Positions 17,348 through 28,781 are shown, counted from the first letter of the stretch. The stretch is 40,110 nucleotides of DNA from Gammaproteobacteria bacterium (GCA_030834065.1 JAURFX010000004.1:1-40110); one strand, 5' to 3'. Translations and numbers: made by a program. The notes: generated by a model from the letters alone, not told the origin.

Positions 17348-20137
17348 TTAAAGAAATTTTGCTGTGTGTGATAATTTGCATGATTTAATACCCTCATACG
17401 GCCCCTGATAAATGACCTCTCCTCCTTTATCACCGCCCTCTAAGCCAAGATCAATAATCCAATCAGAGCATCTAATAACATCAATGTTATGCTCAATGAT
17501 GATGATTGTATTTCCTTGATCTCGGAGCTCAGTAAGGACTTTGGTTAATTTTTTTATATCTTCAAAATGAAGACCGGTGGTTGGTTCATCTAAAATATAT
17601 AGACTTGATCCGGTCGAGCGCTTTGAAAGCTCTTTGGAAAGCTTTATCCTTTGTGCTTCACCTCCGGAAAGAGTAGTAGCACTCTGACCCAATTGAATAT
17701 AAGACAGCCCAACTTGCTGGAGCGTAGATAATTTATCTCTGATTGATGGTATGTTTTCAAAAAAATCTAAGGCTTCTGAGACAGTTAAGTCTAATACCTC
17801 TTTAATATTTTTCCCTTTATATTTGATACTAAGTGTCTCTCGATTATATTTGCCCCCTGAGCACACATCACATGAGACATAGATATCAGGAAGAAAATGC
17901 ATCTCAACTTTTATCATGCCATCTCCCTGGCAGCTTTCACACCTTCCTCCTTTTACATTAAAGCTAAACCTACCTACCTTATAGCCCCTTGACTTAGATT
18001 CTGGCGTCATAGAAAAAAGATCTCTAATGGGTGTAAAAATTCCTGTATAAGTAGCTGGATTAGACCGAGGTGTTCTTCCAATCGGACTTTGATTGATATT
18101 CACGATTTTGGTTATTTTCTCTAGGCCCTTAACATCTGCAATCGGTTTGAATGTTTTCCCCTGAAAATAATCTTCCGCAACCTTTAGCAGAATATCATTC
18201 ACAAGAGTTGATTTTCCTGAGCCAGAGACTCCGGTTACAGAAGTGATAACGCCCAAAGGGAAGTCCACATTAATGTTTTTTAGGTTATTTAAGGAGGCAT
18301 TTTTTATTGAAATAAAATTCGGATTTTTAAGTAATATTTTTTTAGGAGGGTCGATGGTAAGTTTTTTTGATAAATATTTCCCAGTGATCGAGTTTTTTGA
18401 GGCAATTATTTTTTTTGCGTCACCTTGAGCAACTATAAGACCGCCATGCTTTCCTGCGCCAGGACCGATATCAATAATATGATCTGCCTCAAGCATCATT
18501 TCTTCATCATGCTCAACTACGATCACTGTATTTCCTAATTCTTTTAGTTTTTTTAGCGTGGAAATAAGTTTTTGATTATCTCTTTGATGCAGTCCAATTG
18601 AGGGTTCATCAAGTATATACATCACTCCAACCAAGCCAGAACCAATTTGTGAGGCTAATCTGATTCTTTGTGCCTCACCTCCTGAAAGTGATTCAGCACT
18701 TCGACTAATTTCTAAATAACTTAAACCGACATCCTGAAGAAAAATTAGCCTATTTTTAATTTCTTTAATAATTTTTGTGCCAACATCTTTACGCCAGCCA
18801 ATTAGATTTAGTTTTTTGAAAAAATCGATTAAATTTTCAACATTTAGATTACATACTTCAGATATATTTCTATCTGAAATAAAAACATTTCTAGCATTAT
18901 CATTTAATCTCGTTCCAAGGCATTTGGGGCAGCTTTTTAGGCTTCTGTATCTTGAAAGTGACATTTTGACAGCCATTGAGTCTGTTTGAATATAGCGTCG
19001 CTCCATAGAGGGGATGATTCCCTCAAAAGCTTGTATTCGACTTTCTTTAGCCCCTTTTTTATTAATAAAATAAAAAGGGATTTTTTCTTCGGTTCCATAA
19101 AGAATGATCTTTTGTTTTTCTTTTGCAATAGTATTGAAAGGCTTTGAGAGTGAAAAATCATAAAAAGTAGCCAACGAAGACATCGACTCAATAAAAAGTA
19201 AGTTATTTTTATCCCAGCCTCTAATTGCTCCGGCATTTATTGAAATATCAGAATTTATAATGACTTTTTCTTCGTCAAAAAAATATTTAGTACCCAAACC
19301 ATCGCAATGATTGCAAGCGCCTGATGGGCTATTAAATGAGAATAATCTAGGTTCTACTTCTTCAAGACTGTAGCTGCAGTCTGGACAGGCAAATAAAGTT
19401 GAAAATATCTCTTTTTTCTCCTGAGATGAAATCTTGACAGTACTTTTAGAGACATGTAAAGCGGTTTGAATAGAATCTGTGATCCTATCTCTATTTTTTT
19501 CTTCTATCGTTAATCTATCAATAATGACATCTATGGAGTGCTTAATATTTTTATCTAACTTTGGAACCTCATCAGCCATATAGATTTTTCCATCTACCAG
19601 AAATCGCATAAAGCCTAAAAGCGAAAGCTCTTTAAAAAGATTTTCGTATTCTCCCTTTTTTTGCTGAATACAAGGCGCCAGAATCTGAACTTTTTCATCG
19701 GAAAACTTTTTTATTGTTTCGTCTACAATTTGAGATATTTCTTTTGCTTCTAATGTAACCAAATGTTCAGGACATTTTGGAGATCCGATACGCGCAAAAA
19801 GCAATCTAAGGTAATCATAAATTTCAGTGACTGTTCCAACGGTTGACCTAGGATTATGTGAAGAGGACTTTTGTTGAATTGAAATTGCTGGTGATAAGCC
19901 CTCAATAGCATCAACCTCAGGTTTTTCCATCATTGAGAGAAATTGCCTTGCATAGGATGAGAGTGATTCTACATATCTCCTTTGCCCTTCGGCATAAAGA
20001 GTATCAAAGGCTAGTGATGATTTGCCTGATCCGGACAGTCCTGTAATTACTACTAATTTATCTCTTGGTATCTCAACATCGATATTTTTTAGATTATGGG
20101 TTTTTGCACCCTGAATGATTATGTTTTTTGAGGTCAT
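17348..20137 (-). CDS. uvrA: Excinuclease ABC subunit A
   Basis: UvrA is the damage-recognition ATPase of nucleotide excision repair. The 929 residues match the family (E. coli 940). Two ABC modules are visible: Walker A GLSGSGKS at 33-40 and a second GVSGSGKST in the C-terminal half, each with an LSGGEAQRI signature. Zinc modules include CPDC...CNHC, CPKC and the C-terminal CESC...CDVC. The gene is divergent from ssb, an arrangement common in gammaproteobacteria, but no LexA-type CTG-N10-CAG operator is visible in the 96-base gap. Confidence 0.98.
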   Translation of the reverse strand: MTSKNIIIQGAKTHNLKNIDVEIPRDKLVVITGLSGSGKSSLAFDTLYAEGQRRYVESLSSYARQFLSMMEKPEVDAIEGLSPAISIQQKSSSHNPRSTVGTVTEIYDYLRLLFARIGSPKCPEHLVTLEAKEISQIVDETIKKFSDEKVQILAPCIQQKKGEYENLFKELSLLGFMRFLVDGKIYMADEVPKLDKNIKHSIDVIIDRLTIEEKNRDRITDSIQTALHVSKSTVKISSQEKKEIFSTLFACPDCSYSLEEVEPRLFSFNSPSGACNHCDGLGTKYFFDEEKVIINSDISINAGAIRGWDKNNLLFIESMSSLATFYDFSLSKPFNTIAKEKQKIILYGTEEKIPFYFINKKGAKESRIQAFEGIIPSMERRYIQTDSMAVKMSLSRYRSLKSCPKCLGTRLNDNARNVFISDRNISEVCNLNVENLIDFFKKLNLIGWRKDVGTKIIKEIKNRLIFLQDVGLSYLEISRSAESLSGGEAQRIRLASQIGSGLVGVMYILDEPSIGLHQRDNQKLISTLKKLKELGNTVIVVEHDEEMMLEADHIIDIGPGAGKHGGLIVAQGDAKKIIASKNSITGKYLSKKLTIDPPKKILLKNPNFISIKNASLNNLKNINVDFPLGVITSVTGVSGSGKSTLVNDILLKVAEDYFQGKTFKPIADVKGLEKITKIVNINQSPIGRTPRSNPATYTGIFTPIRDLFSMTPESKSRGYKVGRFSFNVKGGRCESCQGDGMIKVEMHFLPDIYVSCDVCSGGKYNRETLSIKYKGKNIKEVLDLTVSEALDFFENIPSIRDKLSTLQQVGLSYIQLGQSATTLSGGEAQRIKLSKELSKRSTGSSLYILDEPTTGLHFEDIKKLTKVLTELRDQGNTIIIIEHNIDVIRCSDWIIDLGLEGGDKGGEVIYQGPYEGIKSCKLSHTAKFL

Positions 20138-20169
20138 TGAGAAAATTAACTTATAAAAGTAAACTCCTA

Positions 20170-20175
20170 ATTATA
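20170..20175 (-). promoter_or_regulatory. Candidate -10 box for uvrA
   Basis: On the minus strand this reads TATAAT, a perfect -10 hexamer, about 32 bases before the uvrA ATG, which would give a leader of roughly 26 bases. No good -35 element is found at 16-18 bases upstream, so the assignment rests on the hexamer and position only. Confidence 0.35.
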
Positions 20176-20218
20176 TCTGAATCTCATAATTTGATGCTAT
20201 CTGTGGTAAAGGACTTGG

Positions 20219-20227
20219 TGTTATAAT
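20219..20227 (+). promoter_or_regulatory. Candidate extended -10 promoter for ssb
   Basis: The sequence reads TGT followed by TATAAT (hexamer at 20222-20227), an extended -10 element that can work without a -35 box. The ssb ATG is at 20234, exactly where transcription would be expected to start. No Shine-Dalgarno sequence fits between the hexamer and the ATG, so the transcript may be leaderless. Confidence 0.45.
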
Positions 20228-20233
20228 TTATTT

Positions 20234-20647
20234 ATGTCAGGAGTAAATAAAGTCATTTTAGTTGGAAACCTTGGTGCTGATCCGGATATCCGTGAAATGC
20301 CCACTGGGGGTAGTGTAGCAAGAGTAAGCATAGCTACCAGTGACGCTTGGAAAGATAAGGTTACCGGCGAATCTAAAGAGAGAACCGAATGGCATCGAGT
20401 GGTTTTTTTTGGTAAGAGAGCTGAGACGGTATCTCAATATTTAAAAAAAGGCTCCAAGATTTATGTAGAAGGAAGCTTAAGAACCAATAAGTGGCAAGAT
20501 CAAGATGGCAAGGATAGGTATACCACAGAGGTCATAGCAGATAATTTTCAATTTCTTGATTCCAGGGGTAGCTCAGACTCAAGCGAAAGCCCAAATATTA
20601 CATCGGCCTCTTCCGATGATCCATTTGATGACGATATACCTTTTTAG
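20234..20647 (+). CDS. ssb: Single-stranded DNA-binding protein
   Basis: SSB coats single-stranded DNA and recruits repair and replication proteins. The 137-residue product starts [19 protein letters not shown]; the OB fold runs to about residue 108, with [19 protein letters not shown] and [16 protein letters not shown] short serine-rich linker leads to the acidic tip [10 protein letters not shown], the partner-binding motif. The linker is shorter than in E. coli SSB (178 residues). miaB starts 6 bases after the stop. Confidence 0.98.
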   Translation: MSGVNKVILVGNLGADPDIREMPTGGSVARVSIATSDAWKDKVTGESKERTEWHRVVFFGKRAETVSQYLKKGSKIYVEGSLRTNKWQDQDGKDRYTTEVIADNFQFLDSRGSSDSSESPNITSASSDDPFDDDIPF

Positions 20648-20653
20648 TTTTTA

Positions 20654-22003
20654 ATGATCAACAAGGCGTTTATACAGACATTTGGTTGCCAAATGAATGA
20701 ATATGATTCTGAAAAAATCATAGACCTTCTGAAAAATCATTTTGCCGCAGAGGCTACATTAGCCGCAGATCAAGCTGATATTCTTATTATGAATACATGC
20801 TCTATCAGAGAAAAGGCTCAAGAAAAGGTTTTTTCTTTGCTTGGTAAATGGAAAAAACTTAAGCAAAAAAATCCTGACATTTTAATTGCTGTCGGAGGAT
20901 GTGTCGCGTCTCAGGAGGGAGATGCCATTATTAAAAGGGCACCCTATGTGGATATTGTTTTTGGGCCACAGACACTTCATAAATTACCTCATCTTGTTAG
21001 TGAGTCAAAACTACATAAAAAGAGAGTGGTAGATATCAAATTTTATAAAAATGAAAAGTTCAGTTATTTACCCAATGCGATAGACATTAAGCCTACTGCA
21101 TTTGTATCGATTATGGAGGGGTGTAATAAATTTTGCGCATTTTGTGTAGTCCCTTATACCAGAGGTGAAGAACTGAGCAGACCAGTTGAGGATATACTCG
21201 ATGAGATTGTTCATCTTACTCAGAAAGGAGTGAGCGAAATTAATCTTTTAGGACAAAATGTGAATGCCTATAAGAGTCAATTAGTAAATGGCAAACAAGT
21301 AAAATTCTCTTTTCTATTAGAGCTTATTGCTTTGATTGATGAAGTTAAAAGAATACGTTTTACAACCTCACATCCAATAGATTTTGATGCAGATTTAATT
21401 AATGTCATAACTTCAGATTCAAAGTTTGGAAGCTATCTTCATCTGCCAATTCAAAGTGGATCAAATAAAATTTTAAAAGCGATGAAGAGGGGTTATAGCA
21501 GAGAATACTTTTTAAAAATTGTTGAAAAATTAAAATCTAGAAACCCAAAATTATCACTGTCTTCTGACTTTATTGTAGGTTTTCCTGGAGAGACAGCTAG
21601 TGACTTTGAGGAGACACTCAATGTAATTGATCACGTTGGATTTGATCATAGCTTTAGTTTTTTATACAGCCCAAGGCCTGGTACACCAGCATCCATGCTA
21701 AATGATGAAGTATCTATCGAGGAGAAGCAAAGAAGGCTTGAAATTTTACAAGCAAAAATTAATAGCAATGCCCAAAGGATTAGTCAGGATATGGTTGGAT
21801 CGGTAGAGAAGGTTTTAATAGAAAATCTATCTAAGAAAAATAAAAACGAAATTACTGGGAGAACAGAAAACAATAAATGGGTTAATTTACCTGGAGATCA
21901 TCAATTTATCGGAAAAATAATTGAAGTTCAGATTACCCACGCTATGTCTAATTCATTACGAGGCAGAATGGCATTACCAGCACAAGAGCGAATCTATGCT
22001 TAA
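20654..22003 (+). CDS. miaB: tRNA-2-methylthio-N6-dimethylallyladenosine synthase
   Basis: MiaB is a radical SAM methylthiotransferase that adds the 2-methylthio group to i6A37 in tRNA. The 449 residues carry the N-terminal cluster cysteines C12, C49 and C83, the radical SAM motif C157-x3-C161-x2-C164, and a C-terminal TRAM domain. It leads a five-gene run with ybeZ, ybeY, ybeX and lnt, the same order as in E. coli. Its last eight bases overlap ybeZ. Confidence 0.97.
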   Translation: MINKAFIQTFGCQMNEYDSEKIIDLLKNHFAAEATLAADQADILIMNTCSIREKAQEKVFSLLGKWKKLKQKNPDILIAVGGCVASQEGDAIIKRAPYVDIVFGPQTLHKLPHLVSESKLHKKRVVDIKFYKNEKFSYLPNAIDIKPTAFVSIMEGCNKFCAFCVVPYTRGEELSRPVEDILDEIVHLTQKGVSEINLLGQNVNAYKSQLVNGKQVKFSFLLELIALIDEVKRIRFTTSHPIDFDADLINVITSDSKFGSYLHLPIQSGSNKILKAMKRGYSREYFLKIVEKLKSRNPKLSLSSDFIVGFPGETASDFEETLNVIDHVGFDHSFSFLYSPRPGTPASMLNDEVSIEEKQRRLEILQAKINSNAQRISQDMVGSVEKVLIENLSKKNKNEITGRTENNKWVNLPGDHQFIGKIIEVQITHAMSNSLRGRMALPAQERIYA

Positions 22004-22961
22004 TAATTTTGAAGTATCAACTATTACCTTTGATCTCACTCCAGAGGTTCCAAAGGGAATATTGAATCTATGTGGAGAATTTGATCAAAATATAAAGCTG
22101 ATTGAAAAAGAATTAAATGTTGAAATAAGAATCAGGGGCTATAGGATTGAAATTGACGGTAAGGCAGATTTTAGTCTTAATGCTAAAAATCTTATTTTAG
22201 AGTTATATCAGCTCGGCTCAGTCGGGGAAATTAGCAAAGAAAAATTTAATTTTATGTTGAGGCAATCTCTTGGTATGCCCGAGCCAAATACTAAACCCAT
22301 CAAACTGATTAAAACAAGAAGAAGAAAAATTGATGTAAGAGGCGCTAATCAACTTACATATATTAATAATATCCAAGAATTTAATATTAATTTTGGGATT
22401 GGACCTGCCGGAACAGGAAAAACATATCTAGCCGTTGCATCTGGTGTACAGGCTCTTGAAAACGAAGAGGTTCATAGAATTATTCTTGTAAGACCTGCAG
22501 TTGAGGCGGGTGAAAAACTTGGATTTCTACCTGGTGATTTAAGTCAAAAAGTTGATCCATATTTAAGGCCCATGTTTGATGTGCTTTATGAACTACTAGG
22601 TTACGAGACAGTTGCAAGGATGATGGAAAGGCAGATCATCGAAGTTGCACCATTGGCCTATATGAGAGGCAGAACGCTCAATGAATCATTTATCATACTG
22701 GATGAGGCACAAAATACGACGATAACTCAAATGAAAATGTTTCTAACCAGAGTAGGATTTAACTCTAAAGTTGTTGTTACGGGTGATATTACTCAAACTG
22801 ACCTCCCAAATGGAACGACCTCAGGTTTAATTCATGCCATTGAAATACTAGAATCTATCAAAGAGATTGGATTTACTTTCTTTGACTCAAAAGATGTAGT
22901 TAGACATCCATTAGTAAGAAAAATTATTGATGCCTATGAAATGATAAGTAAGAAAAAATAA
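21996..22961 (+). CDS. ybeZ: PhoH-like ATPase YbeZ
   Basis: YbeZ is a PhoH-family P-loop ATPase that partners the endoribonuclease YbeY in ribosome quality control. The ATG at 21996, overlapping miaB by eight bases, gives 321 residues; a longer frame start inside miaB lacks family similarity. An N-terminal KH-like region is followed by Walker A GPAGTGKT (136-143) and Walker B FIILDEAQ (232-239), with [11 protein letters not shown] downstream. ybeY follows with no spacer. Confidence 0.95.
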   Translation: MLNNFEVSTITFDLTPEVPKGILNLCGEFDQNIKLIEKELNVEIRIRGYRIEIDGKADFSLNAKNLILELYQLGSVGEISKEKFNFMLRQSLGMPEPNTKPIKLIKTRRRKIDVRGANQLTYINNIQEFNINFGIGPAGTGKTYLAVASGVQALENEEVHRIILVRPAVEAGEKLGFLPGDLSQKVDPYLRPMFDVLYELLGYETVARMMERQIIEVAPLAYMRGRTLNESFIILDEAQNTTITQMKMFLTRVGFNSKVVVTGDITQTDLPNGTTSGLIHAIEILESIKEIGFTFFDSKDVVRHPLVRKIIDAYEMISKKK

Positions 22962-23435
22962 ATGTCTCTAGACGGTTCAGCACTTAATATTGAAATAATT
23001 AATGATGAGAAGATGGCAAATATTCCGGATAAATATAATTTAGTATCGGCAGTTATTAAGTCACTCGATATTGTGCATAACACAAGTATATGCATTAAAT
23101 ATGCAAGCCTTGCAGAAATGAAAAAAATTAATCAACAATATAAAAAAAAGAATAAACCTACTAATGTTTTATCTTTCCAAGGATATAAATATTCTCAAGA
23201 AACAGGAGAAGAGATGGAGCATCTGGGTGATTTATTGCTTTGTCCTGATTATATTGATAAAGAAGCTCGAATGAATCATTTAAATATAGATAAGCATTGG
23301 GCTCATATGATAGTCCATGGTGTCCTTCATTTATTAGGATATGATCATGAGGTTGAGTCTGAGGCGCTTATAATGGAAGCAAAAGAAATTAATATACTCT
23401 CAAAGTTGGGTTATTCTGATCCTTATATACAATAA
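22962..23435 (+). CDS. ybeY: Endoribonuclease YbeY (16S rRNA maturation)
   Basis: YbeY is a zinc endoribonuclease acting in 16S 3'-end maturation and ribosome quality control. The metal motif H119-x3-H123-x5-H129 in HGVLHLLGYDH and the PTNVLSF signature (66-72) are present in the 157-residue product (E. coli 155). One difference stands out: the conserved arginine of the YRxKDxPTNVLSF motif (R59 in E. coli) is a lysine here, K61 in YKKKNKPTNVLSF. The substitution lies at the start of an eight-A run. Genes on both sides abut it directly. Confidence 0.95.
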   Translation: MSLDGSALNIEIINDEKMANIPDKYNLVSAVIKSLDIVHNTSICIKYASLAEMKKINQQYKKKNKPTNVLSFQGYKYSQETGEEMEHLGDLLLCPDYIDKEARMNHLNIDKHWAHMIVHGVLHLLGYDHEVESEALIMEAKEINILSKLGYSDPYIQ

Positions 23436-24263
23436 ATGAGTAAATCAAATAAAAATATTCTTAGACTCTTTCTTAATAAACTCGGTATTGGGAAAGCTCA
23501 TAATGAAAAAGAAAAGGCTGAAGATCTTTTGCGTTCACTTGAGCAAGATAATTTAGTTTCAAATGATGTTCTAAAAATGATGCTTGGCGTTTTAGAAGTT
23601 GTTGATATTAATGTCAGAGATATCATGATACCTAGATCTCAAATGGTTGTTCTCGATCGAGACGATACGATTGATGAATACATTAAGATTATTTCGGAAT
23701 CCGGGCACTCAAGATTTCCAGTGATTGGGGAAGATAAAGATGAGGTATTAGGTATATTTCTAGCAAAAGACCTAATTAAATATGCAATCTCTACTGAGAA
23801 AGAGATTTTTGATATTTCAGATAATCTAAGACAAGCAATTTTTATACCTGAGGGAATGAAGCTGGACAAGCTACTTGCTCAATTTCGAGCAAGTAGGAGT
23901 CATTTAGCAATAGTAGTGGATGAGTTTGGCGGTGTATCAGGTCTAGCTACGATTGAGGATGTGCTCGAACAAATTGTAGGCGATATAGATGATGAGTATG
24001 ATATAGAGGAAACAGATACCATTGTTGAGCTTTCTGAAAATTTATACAAAATTAAAGCCCAATACAGAATCGATGAATTTAATGAATTTTTTAAGGTTAA
24101 CTTTGATGATGCTGATTATGATACGTTAGGTGGTTTAGTGGTGCATCATCTAGAGCGATTGCCAAAGAAGGGTGAATCCATAGAGTTTGAGAAATTTATT
24201 TTTAAAGTAGTTAGTGTCGATAGAAGAAGGATACACTTTATTGAAGTATCAAAAGTTTCATAA
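23436..24263 (+). CDS. ybeX: CorC/YbeX CBS-domain protein
   Basis: The 275-residue product has tandem CBS domains beginning around VRDIMIPRSQMVVLDRDD, at about 57-74, then HLAIVVDEFGGVSGLATIED near 152-171, and a C-terminal CorC_HlyC domain (DTLGGLVVHHLERLPKKGE). YbeX/CorC has been linked to magnesium/cobalt efflux and to ribosome metabolism; no transmembrane region is present. It follows ybeY directly and precedes lnt by 6 bases. Confidence 0.95.
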   Translation: MSKSNKNILRLFLNKLGIGKAHNEKEKAEDLLRSLEQDNLVSNDVLKMMLGVLEVVDINVRDIMIPRSQMVVLDRDDTIDEYIKIISESGHSRFPVIGEDKDEVLGIFLAKDLIKYAISTEKEIFDISDNLRQAIFIPEGMKLDKLLAQFRASRSHLAIVVDEFGGVSGLATIEDVLEQIVGDIDDEYDIEETDTIVELSENLYKIKAQYRIDEFNEFFKVNFDDADYDTLGGLVVHHLERLPKKGESIEFEKFIFKVVSVDRRRIHFIEVSKVS

Positions 24264-24269
24264 AGCTAA

Positions 24270-25730
24270 ATGTATTTTATAATTCTCTTTTTTCTCGGGG
24301 CGTTGCTTAACCTTGCATTTCCTCCATTTAATCTTTGGTTTTTTATTTTTTTATTTATTTATCCGTTAGTAATTTTTCTTAAAATTCCTAGCAATGCATA
24401 CTTAAAATCATTTTTTATCGGATTTTTATTTGGCCTAGGATTGTATTTACCAGGTATTCATTGGGTCTTCATAAGCATTCATGAATACGGACAAGTATCT
24501 ACGTTAATAAGCATATTTCTTGTCATTTTATTGGCTTGCTATATGGCTCTTTTTATTGGTCTTAGTTTTTTATTTACGAAATTAATGATAAAGAATAGAG
24601 AGGGAAATTTTGTTTTTCTCTTTCCAATTGTTTTTGTTCTTTTTGAGTATTTAAGGTCCATTATTCTTGGGGGCTTTCCTTGGTTTTCAGTTTATCAGAG
24701 TCAGTTGTATTCAGTTTTTGGCTCTTTATTCCCAATCATTGGGGGAATCGGAGTTTCATTTTTTATAATCTATATTTGCTCTTGTATATTAATGTTATTT
24801 CGAATGAAACAAAAAAAATCAATGATAATTTGGATGTTTGGATTGGTGATCATGAGTTTATCTTTATCTAGCATTGATTGGACAAATCCCATTGATAATT
24901 CAATTAGGTACTCAATCATTCAGACTGGAATTGATCAATCAGCACGATTGTCGGGTACTAATTACAATCAAATTGAAATGAATAATTTAAATAAAATTAC
25001 ACAAGAGAGTAGTTTTTCAGAAATCATAATTCTTCCTGAGGCAACCTTTATACTTCCAGATGAAACGATATTCAATCAACTTGTAAGCAGTAATAGTGAT
25101 ATTATTTTTGGAGCACTGAATAGAGGACAAGATCCTAGGTATAGCTCCAATGAGTTAATATCATTGACCCATGAATCAAAGCAAACTTACTTTAAGAGAA
25201 GGCTAGTACCTTTTGGAGAGTATATCCCTCTAAGTGACTATTTTTCTAGTATTTTTAACAATATAAGGGTGCCTATTCCTCTTATCGAAAAGGGAGACGA
25301 TACTCAAAGTTTTATCTTAATAAAAGATATATACTTTGCCCCATCCATTTGTTTTGAGGATGCATTTTATGAGACTTTTTTTAGCAACCAGGAATCAAAT
25401 ATTTTTCTCAACATTACTAATGATGGTTGGTTTAATGATTCGTCGGCACTGAGCCAGCATTTTAGTTTTTCTCAAATTAGAGCCAAAGAATTTGGTAAGC
25501 CTCTCTTAAGATCGGCAAATACAGGAATTTCTGGACATATTAATCCTGATGGCAGTATTGCATCAAAACTTCCTATACAATCTCAAATGATTCTGAGGGG
25601 AGAAGTCAATGGCACAATAGGAAAAACGCCTTTTGGTGAATTTGGTTTACTTAGCACCTTAGTTTTTATATCAATAATTTCAATAATTCAATTTTTTATC
25701 ACAAAGTTCAGGATCCTTTTTTCAACATAG
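24270..25730 (+). CDS. lnt: Apolipoprotein N-acyltransferase
   Basis: Lnt adds the third acyl chain to outer-membrane lipoproteins in the inner membrane. The 486 residues show several N-terminal hydrophobic helices (residues 1-200), then a nitrilase-like domain with the triad E257 (LPEATFILP), K309 ([12 protein letters not shown]) and C361 (SICFEDAF), and a final hydrophobic segment. The last 43 bases run antisense to the 3' end of leuS; both C termini look genuine. Confidence 0.96.
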   Translation: MYFIILFFLGALLNLAFPPFNLWFFIFLFIYPLVIFLKIPSNAYLKSFFIGFLFGLGLYLPGIHWVFISIHEYGQVSTLISIFLVILLACYMALFIGLSFLFTKLMIKNREGNFVFLFPIVFVLFEYLRSIILGGFPWFSVYQSQLYSVFGSLFPIIGGIGVSFFIIYICSCILMLFRMKQKKSMIIWMFGLVIMSLSLSSIDWTNPIDNSIRYSIIQTGIDQSARLSGTNYNQIEMNNLNKITQESSFSEIIILPEATFILPDETIFNQLVSSNSDIIFGALNRGQDPRYSSNELISLTHESKQTYFKRRLVPFGEYIPLSDYFSSIFNNIRVPIPLIEKGDDTQSFILIKDIYFAPSICFEDAFYETFFSNQESNIFLNITNDGWFNDSSALSQHFSFSQIRAKEFGKPLLRSANTGISGHINPDGSIASKLPIQSQMILRGEVNGTIGKTPFGEFGLLSTLVFISIISIIQFFITKFRILFST

Positions 25731-28276
25731 ATCGTCTTAACTAATTCACCTCCAGAAATATATTTAGCAATAGAAGGTTCCTTTTTAGCGAGGTTTATAA
25801 CGGTATCCTTATCCTGGTCAATATTGAACGTGAGCTTACCCCTTACCTTTCCATTTACCTGTATAGGAAGCTCATATGCATCCTCGACAAGATAATGTGA
25901 ATCAGCTATCGGCCATGATTCATAAGCTATAGTCTCAGCATGACCTAGTCTATTCCATATCTCTTCAGATATATGTGGAGCTAGAGGAGATAAGAGTAAC
26001 AGAAAGTTTTCCACTGTATTGAAGCTAATAGACTCCAGTTTATAAAGAGCATTTAGAGCTTCCATTAAGCTTGAGATTGCAGTATTAAATCTAAACGCTT
26101 CGATATCTGAGGTAACTTTTTTAGTTACCTTTGCCAAGATTCTTTTTTCAGATTCTTCTCCCTCATTATCATGAATATGATTTTTTATACTTGCACTTTC
26201 ACTATCTATGAAAAGATTCCAAACCCTATTTAAGAACCGATAAGTACCTTCTACGCCACTGGTGCTCCAGGGCTTTACCTGCTCAAGTGGACCCATAAAC
26301 ATTTCATAGAGTCTAAAAGCATCAGCTCCGTATTTGTTTACTATCTCATCAGGATTGACAACATTACCTCTACTTTTGCTCATTTTTGAGCTTTTAAGTT
26401 CAAGCTGAATATTTGAGTAATCCCTTAAGAAATAAAAACCATCTTTCTCAACTACATCAGTCTCATCAATTTTTATTTGTTTTAAATCTTGAGACTCATG
26501 AATCTCTTTAATATTTTTTGAAGATATAAATTTACCTCCATCCTGATAAGCATAGTACTCAGCTTCACCAAGTATCATCCCTTGATGCACCAATTTTTTA
26601 AAAGGCTCTGGAGTTGAGGTTATACCAATATCATAAAGAAACTTATGCCAAAATCTTGCATATAGTAAATGTAGAACGGCATGCTCTGACCCACCTACAT
26701 ATAAATCTACTGGCATCCAATATTCTTCCAATTCTTTATCAATTAATTGTGTATGATTTTTTGGGTCTATGTATCTTAGATAGTACCAACAGGATCCAGC
26801 CCATTGAGGCATAGTATTTGTTTCACGAAATAGTTCTTTACCATCCTGCTTTACTGTCAGCCAATCCTTGGCTTTAATTAATGGCCCTTCTGGTGAACCG
26901 CTAGGCTTAAAGTCCTCTAGCTCGGGAAGTGTTATTGGAAGCTCAGCTTCATCAATAGGAACAATGATGTCGTTATCAAAGAGAATTGGGAAGGGCTCTC
27001 CCCAGTATCTCTGTCTTGAGAAAAGCCAGTCTCTTAATTTATAATTAATTTTCTTATTACCAATATTATTCGACTCAATATATTCAATAATTTTCTTTTT
27101 TGAATCTTCAATATTTAAACCATTAAGAAAGTTGCTATTTATAGAGATACCCTCTCCGGTATAAGCTTCACCATCAAATTCAGGTGGAGGTTGAACGGTC
27201 CTTATAATTTCAAGGTTATACTGAACAGCAAATTCCCAATCTCTCTGATCTTCCCCGGGGACAGCCATAATTGCACCGGTCCCATAGTGCGCAAGTACAT
27301 AATCAGCAATCCAAATTGGAATTAACTTTTTACTAACAGGATTTATCGCATAGCTACCAGTGAAGGCACCAGATTTTTCCTTGGTTTGGGCAGTCCTCTC
27401 TAGATCAGATTTTTTTGCCGAGAGATTAATATATTTCTCAATATCTAATATGAATTCATCCTTTGTAATTTGCCTTACTAATTCATGCTCCGGTGACAGA
27501 ACAATATATGTTGCACCAAAGATAGTATCAGGCCTTGTCGTAAAAATTGAAATAATCTCGTCACTTTTCTCTACTTTAAAATTTATTTCTGCGCCAATAC
27601 TTTTACCTATCCAATTCTTTTGCATTTCAATGGTGCTTAGAGGCCAATCCAGAGAATCAAGTCCCTCTAAGAGTTTTTCAGCATAATTGGTAATTTTTAA
27701 CATCCACTGCTTTAGTGGTTTACGCTCGCACTGAAAACTGCCAACTTCAGATAACCCATCAGTAACCTCTTCATTTGCGAGTGTCGTACCAAGTTGTTCG
27801 CACCACCAAACAGGCATATTGGATTGATATGCAAGATTATGTTTAAACATTTGTAAAAATATCCATTGAGTCCATTTGTAGTAATCTGGATCGGTCGTAT
27901 TTATCTCAAGGTCCCAGTCGTATGAAAATCCAAATGACTTAAGCTGCTTTTTAAATCTATTAATATTTTTTTCAGTAGTAATTTTTGGGTGAGTACCTGT
28001 TTTAATTGCATACTGCTCTGCAGGAAGGCCAAAAGCATCCCACCCCATCGGATGAAGTACATTAAAGCCTTGCATTCGCTTGAACCTAGCAATAATATCT
28101 GAGGCAGTATATCCCTCTGGATGGCCCACATGGAGCCCATCACCACTTGGATATGGGAACATATCAAGAACGTAGTATTTTGGCTTAGATTTATCAATAT
28201 CTTTTGGTACTTGAAAAGTCTTATTCTTCTCCCAGTAAGTTTGCCATTTATTCTCTATGTCTTTAAAAGGGTACAT
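25688..28276 (-). CDS. leuS: Leucine--tRNA ligase
   Basis: This class Ia synthetase charges tRNA-Leu and proofreads with a CP1 editing domain. The 862-residue length is standard (E. coli 860). HVGH is at residues 49-52, the editing motif TTRPDT is in the CP1 domain, and KMSKS is at 631-635. The C terminus [14 protein letters not shown] matches the family end. In E. coli leuS and lptE point the same way; here leuS is inverted, overlaps lnt by 43 bases at its 3' end and has only 25 bases between its ATG and that of lptE. Confidence 0.98.
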   Translation of the reverse strand: MYPFKDIENKWQTYWEKNKTFQVPKDIDKSKPKYYVLDMFPYPSGDGLHVGHPEGYTASDIIARFKRMQGFNVLHPMGWDAFGLPAEQYAIKTGTHPKITTEKNINRFKKQLKSFGFSYDWDLEINTTDPDYYKWTQWIFLQMFKHNLAYQSNMPVWWCEQLGTTLANEEVTDGLSEVGSFQCERKPLKQWMLKITNYAEKLLEGLDSLDWPLSTIEMQKNWIGKSIGAEINFKVEKSDEIISIFTTRPDTIFGATYIVLSPEHELVRQITKDEFILDIEKYINLSAKKSDLERTAQTKEKSGAFTGSYAINPVSKKLIPIWIADYVLAHYGTGAIMAVPGEDQRDWEFAVQYNLEIIRTVQPPPEFDGEAYTGEGISINSNFLNGLNIEDSKKKIIEYIESNNIGNKKINYKLRDWLFSRQRYWGEPFPILFDNDIIVPIDEAELPITLPELEDFKPSGSPEGPLIKAKDWLTVKQDGKELFRETNTMPQWAGSCWYYLRYIDPKNHTQLIDKELEEYWMPVDLYVGGSEHAVLHLLYARFWHKFLYDIGITSTPEPFKKLVHQGMILGEAEYYAYQDGGKFISSKNIKEIHESQDLKQIKIDETDVVEKDGFYFLRDYSNIQLELKSSKMSKSRGNVVNPDEIVNKYGADAFRLYEMFMGPLEQVKPWSTSGVEGTYRFLNRVWNLFIDSESASIKNHIHDNEGEESEKRILAKVTKKVTSDIEAFRFNTAISSLMEALNALYKLESISFNTVENFLLLLSPLAPHISEEIWNRLGHAETIAYESWPIADSHYLVEDAYELPIQVNGKVRGKLTFNIDQDKDTVINLAKKEPSIAKYISGGELVKTIYVEKRILNFVIKN

Positions 28277-28301
28277 ATGTAATACTGTTTAGGCTAAATT
28301 T

Positions 28302-28781
28302 ATGAATCAATACCAAAAAATAATTTCCGTAATTATAACCGTAATATTTACTTCTAGCTGTGGATTTGTACTAGAAGAGCAAGCATACAGTAGCGAGTAT
28401 ATTAATTCTTATGGTATTGATTTTATAAGCATTGCCCCAAATTCACTTCTTTCTCAAGAGATGAGGCGACTTATTGAATTATCAGAATTCAGGCCTAATA
28501 GTTCCGGAGAAGGATTAAGAATTAATATTAGAGATGAAGCGCTCAATGAAGAGATCTTTACTCTATCGCTTAATAATCTCCCGACAGAGTATGAAATAAC
28601 TTATACCGTAAGTTTTGAGGTACTTTTAGAGGGAAGAGTTATAAGGTCATTAGACACAATTACACTGAGCAGGGTCTATGGGTTTGATCTAAATAATCTC
28701 ATTGCAAAACAAAGAGAATCGCTACAAATTCAACGAGAATTAGCCAGAGGTTTAGCAGATAGGATTCTTCAACAGCTTTAG
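28302..28781 (+). CDS. lptE: LPS-assembly lipoprotein LptE
   Basis: LptE plugs the LptD barrel that inserts lipopolysaccharide in the outer membrane. The 159-residue product has a short signal peptide with a hydrophobic stretch at 7-16 and a probable lipidated cysteine C20; the preceding FTSS is an imperfect lipobox because T, not L, is at -3. The body shows weak LptE-like segments and ends with the helix EIQRELARGLADRIL-type, RELARGLADRILQQL. Position between leuS and holA supports the call. It abuts hisI tail-to-tail with no gap. Confidence 0.85.
   Translation: MNQYQKIISVIITVIFTSSCGFVLEEQAYSSEYINSYGIDFISIAPNSLLSQEMRRLIELSEFRPNSSGEGLRINIRDEALNEEIFTLSLNNLPTEYEITYTVSFEVLLEGRVIRSLDTITLSRVYGFDLNNLIAKQRESLQIQRELARGLADRILQQL

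Noticed and set aside
18937-19236. 99-codon same-strand frame inside uvrA
   Set aside because: It is a second-frame shadow of uvrA codons, and the uvrA frame is continuous through it.
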